Counted from the stretch's first letter, positions 19,672 to 30,791 are shown. The stretch is DNA of 33,985 nucleotides from CBFGWV01 sp965652545 (GCA_965652545.1 CBFGWV010000023.1:1-33985), one strand, 5' to 3'. The notes: generated from the letters alone by a model not told the origin. Numbers and translations are program-made.

Positions 19672-21990
19672 AGCCTTCCCGGTGATTGCGTCGGCTTCGT
19701 CGCTGAACACCACTTGGTTGCGGCCGCGCTCCTTGGCCTGATACAGCGCACGATCTGCACGTTGAACCACCGTTTCCACACTGGTGTCGCCGCGATGGTA
19801 CAAGGCGACACCGATACTCACTGTCAAACGTATCGGTTCGTCGGCGTTCTCGATCGCCAGGCCGGCAATGCGTACGCGAAGACGCTCGGCCGTCTCCACG
19901 CCATGCACGCCCAAAGTCTCGGGCAGGAGAATCGCGAACTCCTCGCCCCCCAAGCGACCGAAGATATCCTGTTCGCGCAAGACACCGTGGCATACCGCAC
20001 TGACTTGACGCAGCGCCTCGTCGCCGGCGGCGTGGCCATGGTTGTCGTTGATCAGCTTGAAATGATCCAGATCGAGCATCAGCAGGCTGAGCGGGCGGCG
20101 GTAGCGCTCGCTGCGGCGGAACTCGCGATCGGCGACCTCAAGGAACTGACGGCGATTGTAGGCACCGGTGAGGCTGTCATAGACAGCACGTTCACGCAGC
20201 TCGTTTTCCATCTGCTTGCGCTCGGTGATGTCCTGCACCGAACCGACCATCACCACATGGCCGGAAAGGTGGGCCAGCGGTTCGGCACGCTCGATGACAT
20301 GACGCAGCTCGCCCTTGACCGTGTAGAGGCGGTACTCCATTTGATACGACGAACCGCGATGGGCGCGCCCCTCCAGGGTATCGAGGAAGCGCTTGCGATC
20401 GTCTGGATGGACGGCCCGCGCCAATTGTGAGCCGGTTCCATAGCGGCTCATGTATTCATCGACCGTCAGGCCGTGAATCTGGGCGAGTTCCTGTGAGCAG
20501 AAGACGCAACGATCCAGCGTCTGATCGGACACGAATGCACCGAGACTGGCCAATGCGGCGCCCTGGCGCCAAATCGCTTCGCGCTCAAGCAGTTCCTGTT
20601 CCAACCGCTTGCGCTCGGTGATGTCCAGCAGCACGCCCAGAACCCCGCGGAACCGCCCATCGTCGACCATGTCGCAATGCCCTTGCGACCAGACGTAGCG
20701 TACGCTGCCGCTGGTGGGTTGCAAACGCAGTTCGATACCGAACGCGCGCTGCTCGGCAATGGCGCTGCGCAAGGTGCGTGCCGCCAGTCCGCGGTCGTCC
20801 GGATGGACAGACTGGATCATGGACTCCAGCGTGGGCGTGTGGTCGGCCGGGAAGCCGTGGATCCGGTAGGTTTCCTCTGACCAGGTCAGTCGGCCATCGC
20901 TTTGCCGGTAGTACCAGTGCCCCAGGTGGGCCAGGCGCTCGGCCTGCGCCAGCAACCGAGTCTGTTCTTTCAAAGCCAGCTCGGCCTGGTGACGTTCGGT
21001 GACATCGTGGACGATAACGAACCAGACGCCCTCGCCGTCCTCGTTCAGGATGGGCGAGAGGTAGACCTCGACATCCCGTATTGCATTATCCGGTCGCCGC
21101 ATGCGCAATTCGAAACGGGCCTCGCGGCTCAGGCTGACTGTCTGGTGCAAGGCTTCCAGACGGGTGTCGCTGAGCAGGTTGAGGTCGGTGAACCGGGATG
21201 CCAGCAGTTGTCGCCGATCCATGCCATAGAACCGCTGTGCGGCCAGATTGGCGTCGACGATGTTCAGCGTATCGCTGTCGACCAAATACATGGCCGACGT
21301 GTGCTTGGCAAAGATATCGCGGAACATCTGCGTCCGCGTATTCGTATCCTGCCGCGCCTGGGCGGCCAAAACAGCATTGTAGCGGTCGACCAACTGGCCG
21401 ATTTCATCCCGACTCTGCCAATGTACCGGCAGAGTGAGATTGTGCGCCTGGCTCTGGGCGAGAGAGTGTGCCAAGCGCTGAATGGGCGGGAGTACCCAAC
21501 GTCTCAACCAGGCGCGGCTCAAGGTGACGGCTGCGATGATCAGGGCAATAGCCAGTGGCAGGTGTGTAATCGCCACCTCGATCAGTACGGCGAAGTAGCC
21601 CGGTGGTGGCGCGTAGAGCGTAAAGCGGTGCAAGCCGGTGTCGCGGCCGGTCACCACGTTTCGCGTCCAGCGCGCGTCCACACTGTCATCGATGAGCTCG
21701 CATTGACCCAGCCGATAGTGGACCTCTCCGGCGCCGTTGGCGACCTCGAGGCAATGACGCGGCGGCATCCGAGCCTGCCAGATGCTCAGCCAGCTGTCGC
21801 GTTGTCCGGCTTGCTGGGCGGCTGGAAAACTCAGGGCGAGTTGAGCCGATTCGCTATCCAACTGGCGTTCGAGCAGTCGGTTCCAGCGCTCGTGTTCAAA
21901 AATCGCGACCACGATCACGAACGCGGCCACGATCAGCACCAACGCCGGTACCAGCACGAGAAGTTGCCACCGACCCAGTGTTGTGATCAT
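19654..21990 (-). CDS. Membrane diguanylate cyclase with HAMP and three PAS domains
   Basis: A 778-aa sensor enzyme that should make c-di-GMP from two GTP. In order it has a transmembrane helix (about 8-30), a periplasmic region (31-135), a second helix (136-157), a HAMP-like linker (about 158-213), three PAS/PAC units (about 225-333, 350-463, 475-592; each ends with a DVTER or DITER motif) and a GGDEF domain (about 603-765). The active loop is GGEEF (681-685), a catalytically competent variant. An RxxD inhibitory site (Arg672, Asp675) lies five residues before it, so product inhibition is expected. The ATG at 21990 is preferred; an in-frame GTG at 22044 has no ribosome-binding site. No EAL domain is present. 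The 253-bp gap upstream shows no confident promoter or gene. Confidence 0.93.
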   Translation of the reverse strand: MITTLGRWQLLVLVPALVLIVAAFVIVVAIFEHERWNRLLERQLDSESAQLALSFPAAQQAGQRDSWLSIWQARMPPRHCLEVANGAGEVHYRLGQCELIDDSVDARWTRNVVTGRDTGLHRFTLYAPPPGYFAVLIEVAITHLPLAIALIIAAVTLSRAWLRRWVLPPIQRLAHSLAQSQAHNLTLPVHWQSRDEIGQLVDRYNAVLAAQARQDTNTRTQMFRDIFAKHTSAMYLVDSDTLNIVDANLAAQRFYGMDRRQLLASRFTDLNLLSDTRLEALHQTVSLSREARFELRMRRPDNAIRDVEVYLSPILNEDGEGVWFVIVHDVTERHQAELALKEQTRLLAQAERLAHLGHWYYRQSDGRLTWSEETYRIHGFPADHTPTLESMIQSVHPDDRGLAARTLRSAIAEQRAFGIELRLQPTSGSVRYVWSQGHCDMVDDGRFRGVLGVLLDITERKRLEQELLEREAIWRQGAALASLGAFVSDQTLDRCVFCSQELAQIHGLTVDEYMSRYGTGSQLARAVHPDDRKRFLDTLEGRAHRGSSYQMEYRLYTVKGELRHVIERAEPLAHLSGHVVMVGSVQDITERKQMENELRERAVYDSLTGAYNRRQFLEVADREFRRSERYRRPLSLLMLDLDHFKLINDNHGHAAGDEALRQVSAVCHGVLREQDIFGRLGGEEFAILLPETLGVHGVETAERLRVRIAGLAIENADEPIRLTVSIGVALYHRGDTSVETVVQRADRALYQAKERGRNQVVFSDEADAITGKALPLNG

Positions 21991-22243
21991 GCCTCGTATC
22001 ACCCCCCAGTGCGGGGTCGCATCGCCAAGCCCTGCGGCTGACACGGGTCGACCGGATTATTGCCCGTGGCCGGGTAGGCGAATCAGGCGCAGCACTGTTA
22101 ACTGTAGCAAGCTTTCGTACACGCCGATGCGCGCCTGTAGCCTGCGTTTACACCGAGTAACCCGCCTCTGGTCGTAATCCATAGGGATGAGTGTAACTGG
22201 CAGCACTCGTTAAAGTCGCGTAACAATCAGGAACGTGTGTTTT

Positions 22244-23182
22244 TCACAGCTGCAGCGCCGTCGATGGTGTCCCTGGCAGATGGCGCGACCACAATCGACG
22301 CAGCGCGCGAGCGGAACCCAGCCCCACGGATTCGGCCACGCGGTCCATCGAGCGGCCACCCTCGGCCAGAAGGGCTTGAGCGAGCGCCAGACGAAGTCGC
22401 TGCTGGTAGCCCATCACGCTGATGCCGGTATGCTGGCGAAACACGCGTGTGAGATGACGCGGGCTCAAATGGGCTTGCACAGCAAGCTCACGCAGTTGTA
22501 GCGGCGCACCGGGGTCAGCGGCGATCCGGTCCTGTATGCGATGGATGCCCGCATGCAGGTGATTGCGGTAGTCCAGCCATGGCGAGAGCTGGGGCGAGGC
22601 ACCGTGGCGGCGCATATACACGACCAGGGCGCGGGCCACGTCTACGGCGACCTGTGGCCCGGCGAAACGGGCGATCAGGTGCAAGGCCAGGTCGATCCCC
22701 GCGGTGATGCCGGCACTGGTCAGCAGCGGACCGTCTTCGACGAAGATCTGGTCGGGTATTACACGTGCGCTGGGGCTCAGCAGTTCAAGATCCGAACAGC
22801 GCGTGAAATGCGTCGTGCAGCGACGGCCGGCGAGAAGTCCAGCGCGGGCGGCGATCAGTGCGCCGACACAGACGCACGCGATGGTCACCTCTGGACGGGC
22901 GACGCGGCGCAGCCAGTCGACCAGCATACGACCGTGGCCGGAGGCCAGCACAGCGTCCACATCCCGACAGCCGGGCACAAGCACCAGGGCACCGTCCGGT
23001 AGCGTTTCCGGCAGGGGTGCGAAGCCCTCCAGCGCCAGCCCCAGACTGGTGTCCACCCGCGGATCGCAGGCCACAGGGTGGAGGCTGAAGCCGGCCAACC
23101 GCAAAGCCTCCATAGGCCCTGCATAATCGAGCAGTACCAGCCCCGGCACACCCAACGCGAACACCGGGACCGGAGGTTTCAT
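22244..23182 (-). CDS. GlxA-family AraC-type regulator
   Basis: A 312-aa regulator combining a DJ-1/PfpI-like N-terminal domain (about 5-170) with a C-terminal AraC double helix-turn-helix (about 212-308). The PfpI fold is marked by the nucleophile-elbow segment ACVCVGALIAARAGLLAGRR, with Cys105 at the expected elbow position, and TSAGITAGIDLALHLI. The HTH region contains LRELAVQAHLSPRHLTRVFR and the second-half motif RVAESVGLGS. GlxA-like regulators often control catabolism of nitrogen compounds, carnitine or glycine betaine; the ligand here is unknown. The start ATG overlaps the stop of the upstream isochorismatase-family gene by 4 nt (ATGA), so the two are translationally coupled and probably act together. 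Confidence 0.9.
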   Translation of the reverse strand: MKPPVPVFALGVPGLVLLDYAGPMEALRLAGFSLHPVACDPRVDTSLGLALEGFAPLPETLPDGALVLVPGCRDVDAVLASGHGRMLVDWLRRVARPEVTIACVCVGALIAARAGLLAGRRCTTHFTRCSDLELLSPSARVIPDQIFVEDGPLLTSAGITAGIDLALHLIARFAGPQVAVDVARALVVYMRRHGASPQLSPWLDYRNHLHAGIHRIQDRIAADPGAPLQLRELAVQAHLSPRHLTRVFRQHTGISVMGYQQRLRLALAQALLAEGGRSMDRVAESVGLGSARALRRLWSRHLPGTPSTALQL

Positions 23183-23715
23183 GCAAGCGCCTCATCGACC
23201 GTGACGATGCGCGCAAAGCGGCGCTCGAGGACCATTTCGGTGTGAGTGTAGATGGCCTCCGGTGGGACAATCTCGCGCGTGCGCGGGTTGGTCATCGGAA
23301 AGCTCAGCGTAGCTTCGGTGACGAAGTTCACGCGGTAGCCCAGGTCCGAAGCCACCCGTGTCGTGGTTTCGCAGCACTGCTCGGTGCGGATACCCGACAC
23401 TGTGAGTTCGCGAATACCCCGGTCATCCAGCCAGGCCTGGAGCCCGGTACCGGTAAAGGCATTGTGGACACGCTTATCGAAGCGAACCTCACCGTCGATG
23501 GCCATATCATCCAGCGGCCGGACAAAGCCGTTGGCCGGATCGAACGGACCGCCCTCTTCCAGGTGAAAGATGTTCACGACCGGCCAACCGCGCGCCTTGA
23601 ACCCGGCGACCAGTGCCAGCAAGCGCTCGCGAAAGCGGGGCAGCTCGCGCTCGTCGAAGTACGGTTGATGACGGAACGACTGTTGGACATCGATGACCAG
23701 CAAAGCCTTGGACAT
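23179..23715 (-). CDS. Isochorismatase-family cysteine hydrolase
   Basis: A 178-aa member of the isochorismatase-like hydrolase superfamily, which includes nicotinamidases and N-carbamoyl amidohydrolases. The catalytic triad is in place: Asp9 in VIDVQQSF, Lys81 in RFDKRVHNAF and Cys114 in GIRTEQCCETTTR (a second Cys follows at 115). The length is typical. The exact substrate cannot be told from sequence; an amide or carbamoyl group is more likely than isochorismate, because no siderophore genes are near. It is the first gene of a two-gene unit with the GlxA-type regulator. The 115-bp gap to the end of gyrB contains no terminator or promoter that I would defend. Confidence 0.88.
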   Translation of the reverse strand: MSKALLVIDVQQSFRHQPYFDERELPRFRERLLALVAGFKARGWPVVNIFHLEEGGPFDPANGFVRPLDDMAIDGEVRFDKRVHNAFTGTGLQAWLDDRGIRELTVSGIRTEQCCETTTRVASDLGYRVNFVTEATLSFPMTNPRTREIVPPEAIYTHTEMVLERRFARIVTVDEALA

Positions 23716-23830
23716 GGGTCGGCACCTTGTATCGCGATGGAACGGATCATCACGATAGCGCCGCTACCCTGGCTTGGCGCGGCCCCGACCGGACCGTAAG
23801 CGGACCGATCGGGCCATCCCACGAGGGCGG

Positions 23831-26239
<2,409 letters not shown>

Positions 26240-26279
26240 GCGGCGGGTCACTCTCTTGACGTAAACGGCAAACGATCCG

Positions 26280-27356
26280 CTAGTTTACCACTGTCGGCCG
26301 CATCACTCCCTGTTCCAGTACGAAGTGCGCCGCAACTGTCGTCCCGGCGAGTACCGACGGTTCGATGGCGGTGATCAGGCATTGGCTGCCGGTGGCGCCC
26401 AGCGACCCCAGCAGTCGCTGTCGGTTGTCCGCATCCAGTTCTGCCGGCAGGTCATCGACCAGGAGCACACACGCGCGTTGCTGACGCCGGCGGTAGTCAT
26501 CGGCCAAGGCCATCACCAGCGCGGCGACCAGCAGTTTGTGCTGCCCGCGCGAGAGGCGCTGTCGCGGTGGCGTATCGTCCAACAGCAACTCGAAGTCCGC
26601 CCGATGCGGTCCGGAGCGGGTGTGCGCCTGACGCCGGTCCTGCGCCAGACCCTGCTCCAGGATGGTGCCCAGATCGTCCTCTGCCCGCCAGCCTCGGCGG
26701 TACACGATACGCGTCGTCTGGACCCCGATGAGCTCGCGCAACAAGCCACCGAGCACCGGCTCCAGCGTAGCGATGTAGTCGCCGCGCCAATGGTCGAGCT
26801 GATCGGCATGGCGAACCATGGCAGGTGTCCAACTCTGCACCGTGCGGTCGGAGGCATTGCTGCGCAGTGCGGCATTTCGGTGGCGCAGGGCCTGGGTGTA
26901 CTGACGCCAGACTGTCAAAAACCCTGCCTGCCCGTGGAACACCCCCCAATCCAGCAGCCGACGCCGCTCGGCGGGCCCGCCATCGATCAAGGCATGGCTT
27001 TCCGGGTCCAGCAACAAAACCGGCAACTGCGTGGCCATCTGGGCAAAGCCGGTAGCCGGTTGGCCATCGGCCCGCAGTTGCAGGCGACCGGCCTCGCGCG
27101 ATAAGCCCAGAGGTACGTTCCGCTCACCGTCACGGACACGGGCAGTGAGCATGAACCCGGCGGCGCCCTGACAGACGAGGTCCTGCAAATGCCGGGTGCG
27201 GAAGGATCGCCCCCGCGCCAGGGTGTGCACCGCCTCCAGGACGCTGGTCTTGCCCGCGGCATTGGCGCCGCTGATCAGATTCACCCCGGGGGCCGGCTCC
27301 ATGACGACTGAGGAGAGATTCCGAAACCCGTGGGCCTCGAAACGCAGTAGGGTCAC
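26280..27356 (-). CDS. recF: DNA replication and repair protein RecF
   Basis: An SMC-like ATPase that helps load RecA at single-strand gaps with RecO and RecR. The 358-aa length is normal. Walker A is GANAAGKTS (30-38), the ABC-type signature is LSRGQHKLL (268-276), and Walker B with the D-loop is VLLVDDLPAELD (297-308). The start is GTG at 27356, 12 nt after the dnaN stop. An alternative start would cut into the first beta strand (LLRFEAHGFRNL), so the GTG is well supported. The ribosome-binding site is poor (GGCGG-like), which suggests low expression or coupling to dnaN. Confidence 0.97.
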   Translation of the reverse strand: MTLLRFEAHGFRNLSSVVMEPAPGVNLISGANAAGKTSVLEAVHTLARGRSFRTRHLQDLVCQGAAGFMLTARVRDGERNVPLGLSREAGRLQLRADGQPATGFAQMATQLPVLLLDPESHALIDGGPAERRRLLDWGVFHGQAGFLTVWRQYTQALRHRNAALRSNASDRTVQSWTPAMVRHADQLDHWRGDYIATLEPVLGGLLRELIGVQTTRIVYRRGWRAEDDLGTILEQGLAQDRRQAHTRSGPHRADFELLLDDTPPRQRLSRGQHKLLVAALVMALADDYRRRQQRACVLLVDDLPAELDADNRQRLLGSLGATGSQCLITAIEPSVLAGTTVAAHFVLEQGVMRPTVVN

Positions 27357-27368
27357 GCAGGCCGCCGC

Positions 27369-28475
27369 CTAAAGTCGCATGGGCATGACGACGTACAGCG
27401 CGTCGTCCTTCTCCGGTTCCTGGATCAGGCAACTCGACTGGCTGTCGCTGAGACTGATCTTGACCAGATCGCCATCGAGCGCGCCCAAGGCATCCAGCAG
27501 GTAGCCGACGTTGAAACCAATCTCCAGGTCACCGCCTGAGTAATTGACTTCGAGTTCCTCTTCCGCCTCTTCCTGCTCGGGGTTGTTGGCCTGGATCTTC
27601 AGCAACCAGTCCGACAGCGTCAGCCGGCCACCGCGAAATTTATCGGTCGAGAGAATCGCCACCCGCGAGAGTGCCGCTCTGAGGACCGGCCGATCCGCCA
27701 CCAGAGCGCGTTCTTGGTTGCGCGGTATCACCCGTTTGTAGTCCGGGAACTTGCCGTCGATGAGCTTGGAGGTGAAGCGGATGTCACCCATATCGACGCG
27801 GATGTGATTGGCGGCGAAGTGCAGCGTCACCGGTCCGTCGCCCTCGCCCAGCAGCCGTGCCAGCTCCTGTATCCCTTTGCGCGGCACGATGACCTGCGCC
27901 GACTCCTGAAGCGCTGCCCCTTCCTCCAAAGCCACGTGCGCATAGGCCAGTCGATGGCCATCGGTGGCCACTGCGCGCACCGCGTCGGGGGCCACATCCA
28001 GCAGCAAACCATTGAGGTAGTAGCGCACATCCTGTTGCGCCATGGCGAACTGGGTCCTGCCGATCAAGCGGGCGAGATCGGCGCGAGCGAGCGTCAGGCT
28101 GGAGAGGCCGTCCACCGCCTCTTGCGCGGGGAAGTCGGCCGCCGGCAGCGTCGCCAGGGTGAACCGGCTACGGCCCGAGCGCAGCACGAGCTTGCCATCG
28201 CCCGCCTCCAGACTGATGCCTGCACCGTCGGGGAGGGCACGCAGGATATCGAACACCTTGCGCCCGGGTACGGTGATCTCCCCTGGCTGGTCGCAGGGCC
28301 AGTCCACCTGGGCTGCCAATTCCACTTCCAGGTCGGTTGCAGTGAGGGTCAGGCGTTGCCCGTCGGCCACCAACAGGACATTGGCGAGGATCGGCAGGGT
28401 CTGGCGACGCTCCACCACGCCGATGACTTGTTGCAAAGGCTTGAGCAGGTGTTCGCGTTGCGCTTCGAGTTTCAT
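27369..28475 (-). CDS. dnaN: DNA polymerase III sliding clamp (beta subunit)
   Basis: The ring-shaped processivity factor of the replicative polymerase. The 368 aa (E. coli 366) comprise three repeated clamp domains of about 120 residues. Typical segments are LLKPLQQVIGVVERRQTLPI near the N terminus, ATDGHRLAYAHV in the middle, and the invariant C-terminal YVVMPMRL. The ATG at 28475 has CGGGA 7 nt upstream. An AT-rich stretch 35-65 bp upstream can serve as promoter as well as unwinding element of the adjacent origin. recF follows after 12 nt. Confidence 0.98.
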   Translation of the reverse strand: MKLEAQREHLLKPLQQVIGVVERRQTLPILANVLLVADGQRLTLTATDLEVELAAQVDWPCDQPGEITVPGRKVFDILRALPDGAGISLEAGDGKLVLRSGRSRFTLATLPAADFPAQEAVDGLSSLTLARADLARLIGRTQFAMAQQDVRYYLNGLLLDVAPDAVRAVATDGHRLAYAHVALEEGAALQESAQVIVPRKGIQELARLLGEGDGPVTLHFAANHIRVDMGDIRFTSKLIDGKFPDYKRVIPRNQERALVADRPVLRAALSRVAILSTDKFRGGRLTLSDWLLKIQANNPEQEEAEEELEVNYSGGDLEIGFNVGYLLDALGALDGDLVKISLSDSQSSCLIQEPEKDDALYVVMPMRL

Positions 28476-28500
28476 GGTCTGTTCCCGAATGCAGTCATCT

Positions 28501-28728
28501 GTAGGAAGGTCTTAAATATATAAAGATTGTTGTTATTAAGTGGGGTGCGTTCTGTGGGTGACTTGCCGGTTTCGCTTGCAAAACAAACGGCTGGCGCATT
28601 GAAACCTGTGGATAAGTATGTGGATAAACTGTGCGCCTTCTGTGGGTGTTTTCCCGCTCTGCTCAGTCCACAAGTCATACACAAACTTATCCACAGGTCG
28701 TGATTGGGTTATCCACAGGTTACCCACA
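28501..28728. other. oriC: Putative chromosomal replication origin (oriC)
   Basis: The dnaN-dnaA intergenic region has four perfect DnaA boxes. Two read TGTGGATAA (28607-28615 and 28619-28627) and two read TTATCCACA (28687-28695 and 28709-28717), so the pairs face each other across about 60 bp. One-mismatch boxes lie at 28675-28683 and 28720-28728, and a two-mismatch box at 28553-28561. An AT-rich block (28511-28540, 25 of 30 A/T) next to dnaN is the likely unwinding element. No DnaA box is visible between dnaA and rpmH, the other usual origin site, which strengthens the assignment. Confidence 0.85.
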
Positions 28729-28732
28729 GGCG

Positions 28733-30085
28733 TCAGGAGGTCAACGTCGCCAACAAATTGTTGTAGTCGTCGCGCAACTGATCATCGCTCTGTATGAGTT
28801 CCTGGATCTTGCGGCAGGCATGCAGCACCGTGGTGTGGTCGCGCCCGCCGAACGCTTCGCCGATTTGCGGCAGGCTGTGGTTGGTCAGCTCCTTCGACAA
28901 GGCCATGGCCAGTTGGCGGGGGCGGGACAGCGCCCGCGTGCGCCGGTTCGAATGCAGGTCGGCAACGCGAATCTTGTAATAGTCCGCCACGGTCTTCTGG
29001 ATGTTCTCTACAGTCACCAGACGGTCCTGGAGTTGCAGCAGGTCGTGCAAGGCTTCCTTAGTGAAGGCCAGCGTGATCGGCTTGCCGGTGAACTGCGAGT
29101 TGGCATGCACCCGGCGAAGCGCACCTTCGAGCTCGCGAACGTTCGAGCGGATACGCTTGGCGATAAAAAACGCCACCTCCTCGGGCAACGTGATCGAGGC
29201 CTGCTGAGCCTTGTTCATGAGAATGGCGACACGCGTCTCGAGCTCGGGCGGCTCGATGGCCACAGTGAGGCCCCAGCCGAAGCGGGACTTCAGACGCTCC
29301 TCCAGCCCGGTGACTTCCTTGGGGTAGCGGTCGCAGGTGAGGATCACCTGTTGGCGGCCTTCCAGAAGCGTATTAAAGGTATGGAAGAACTCTTCCTGCG
29401 AACGCTCCTTGCCCGAGAGGAACTGGATGTCGTCGATCAGCAGCGCATCCAGCGAGCGGTAATAGCGCTTGAAGTCGCTGATGGCGTTGTGTTGCAGGGC
29501 ACGGACCATATCAGCCACGAAATGCTCGGAGTGTTGGTATACCACTCGCGATTCCTGGTGGCGGCCGCGCAGCAGATTGCCCACCGCATGCATCAAGTGA
29601 GTCTTGCCCAGCCCGGTGCCGCCGTAGATGAACAAAGGGTTGTAGGCCGTGCCAGGATTCTGTGCCACCTGCATGCACGCTGCCAAGGCCAGTTGGTTGG
29701 ACTTGCCCTCGACGAAATTGTCGAAGGTGAAATCCGGATTCAGGTTGCTGGAGAGGGTGGGGTGCTCGGCCACCATCTGCACCACACCGGCCGGCCGGGG
29801 GCGTGGGGCGGCAGCCGGGCGTGCAGGCTGCGGCTGACGGCTCGATGAGCCGATCTCCAATACGACCTGCAGCGGGTCCTCCGGGCGTACCCGGGCGAGC
29901 GCCGTCTGAATATGTTGCAGATGATGCTGGCGCACCCAGTCCAGCACAAAGCGGTTGGGCGCCAGCAAACGAAGGGCCTCACCGTCCTCCAAGGCCTGCA
30001 ACGGGCGGATCCAGGTGTTGAGCTGCTGCTCGGAGAGTTCGTGCTCCAGATTGTCGAGGCACGCTTTCCAAAGCGACTGCTCCAC
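28733..30085 (-). CDS. dnaA: Chromosomal replication initiator DnaA
   Basis: Binds DnaA boxes and opens the origin. The 450-aa form has domain I (about 1-80, LWKACLDNLEHELSEQQLNTW), a Pro/Ala-rich linker (about 82-100), an AAA+ domain with Walker A GGTGLGKTH (155-163), Walker B LLIDDIQ (215-221), and domain IV with the signature GGRDHTTVLHA (413-423). I prefer the GTG at 30085: GAGGGA lies 7 nt upstream and the N terminus then aligns with E. coli MSLSLWQQCL. The ATG at 30100 would add MRDIF but has no Shine-Dalgarno. A longer frame to 30205 is unconserved. The gene ends 5 bp from the last degenerate DnaA box of oriC, so it is transcribed toward the origin. Confidence 0.96.
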   Translation of the reverse strand: MEQSLWKACLDNLEHELSEQQLNTWIRPLQALEDGEALRLLAPNRFVLDWVRQHHLQHIQTALARVRPEDPLQVVLEIGSSSRQPQPARPAAAPRPRPAGVVQMVAEHPTLSSNLNPDFTFDNFVEGKSNQLALAACMQVAQNPGTAYNPLFIYGGTGLGKTHLMHAVGNLLRGRHQESRVVYQHSEHFVADMVRALQHNAISDFKRYYRSLDALLIDDIQFLSGKERSQEEFFHTFNTLLEGRQQVILTCDRYPKEVTGLEERLKSRFGWGLTVAIEPPELETRVAILMNKAQQASITLPEEVAFFIAKRIRSNVRELEGALRRVHANSQFTGKPITLAFTKEALHDLLQLQDRLVTVENIQKTVADYYKIRVADLHSNRRTRALSRPRQLAMALSKELTNHSLPQIGEAFGGRDHTTVLHACRKIQELIQSDDQLRDDYNNLLATLTS

Positions 30086-30164
30086 GAAGATATCCCTCAT
30101 AGGTGGCGGTAAAGGACGGGAAAAGGCCACAGAGTCTAGTGCCTGGCGCCGCGCTCGGCCAGTT

Positions 30165-30191
30165 GTGATATCACCACATCTCAAGCGCTTG
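30165..30191. promoter_or_regulatory. Two perfect palindromes in the dnaA/rpmH divergent region
   Basis: GTGATATCAC (30165-30174) and CAAGCGCTTG (30182-30191) are both perfect 10-bp palindromes with centres 17 bp apart. The second ends one base before the rpmH -35 hexamer. Such sites are the normal form of dimer-bound operators, but the cognate protein is unknown and neither matches a DnaA box. The divergent region of about 200 bp contains no other supported feature on the dnaA side. Confidence 0.4.
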
Positions 30192-30192
30192 C

Positions 30193-30222
30193 TTGACAGT
30201 ACCACCGCCGCTTGCGTAAATT
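30193..30222 (+). promoter_or_regulatory. Putative sigma-70 promoter of rpmH-rnpA
   Basis: A consensus TTGACA (30193-30198) is followed after 18 bp by TAAATT (30217-30222). The transcription start would be near 30229, leaving a leader of about 60 nt to rpmH. This is the best promoter match on the plus side of the origin and fits a strongly expressed ribosomal protein gene. Confidence 0.6.
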
Positions 30223-30288
30223 CCCGCCTCTTTTGCCGGGCGCGCTCCTGCGTTCGGAATTCCTGTACCGATCAAAGGCAATGCCGTC

Positions 30289-30423
30289 ATGAAGCGGACT
30301 TTCCAGCCCAGTAACCTGCATCGCAAGCGTACCCATGGGTTTCGTGCCCGTATGGCCACCAAAGGTGGTCGTGATGTGATCAAGGCCCGTCGCGCCCGTG
30401 GCCGTAAGCGCCTGACGGCCTGA
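30289..30423 (+). CDS. rpmH: 50S ribosomal protein L34
   Basis: A 44-residue, very basic ribosomal protein that is almost identical to the family: it begins MKRTFQPSNLHRKRTHGFR and continues with ARMATKGGRDVIKARRARGR before KRLTA. AAAGG lies 10 nt before the ATG. It is divergent from dnaA and starts the rpmH-rnpA-yidD-yidC-mnmE series. rnpA begins 5 nt after the stop. Confidence 0.98.
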   Translation: MKRTFQPSNLHRKRTHGFRARMATKGGRDVIKARRARGRKRLTA

Positions 30424-30428
30424 TCGAT

Positions 30429-30791
30429 GTGACCCAAGGGCTGCGTTTCCCGCGCAGCGCCCGGTTGCTGACCCAGGGGGCGTTCCGTTCGGTCTTCAGC
30501 GCTCCCCAGCGGTCCGCCGATCAATGGTTTACCGTGCTTGCGCGGGTCAATGAAGACTCAAGGGCCCGATTGGGCCTGGCTATCGCACGCAAGAGCGCGC
30601 GACGGGCGGTGGATCGTAACCGCCTCAAACGCCTGGCCCGCGAGAGCTTCCGCCATCATGCCGCGGACATGGGCGGCCTGGACGTCGTGGTCATGGCCCG
30701 GCCGGCTGCCATCACGGCGACCAACGCCGAGTTGTCCGAGGCACTGGCCCGGCACTGGAGACGGTTGGTCAAGCGATGCGGAACCTGTTGA
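30429..30791 (+). CDS. rnpA: Ribonuclease P protein component
   Basis: Protein subunit of RNase P, which assists the catalytic RNA in removing tRNA 5' leaders. The 120-aa length matches E. coli (119). The RNR motif is intact in RNRLKRLARESFR (63-75), as is the preceding RLGLAIARKSARRAV. The start is GTG, 5 nt after the rpmH stop; an ATG two bases earlier is in another frame. The 3' end overlaps yidD by 16 nt, the usual arrangement. Confidence 0.95.
   Translation: MTQGLRFPRSARLLTQGAFRSVFSAPQRSADQWFTVLARVNEDSRARLGLAIARKSARRAVDRNRLKRLARESFRHHAADMGGLDVVVMARPAAITATNAELSEALARHWRRLVKRCGTC

Noticed and set aside
30101..30288. A second origin region between dnaA and rpmH
   Set aside because: No perfect or single-mismatch DnaA box was found there.
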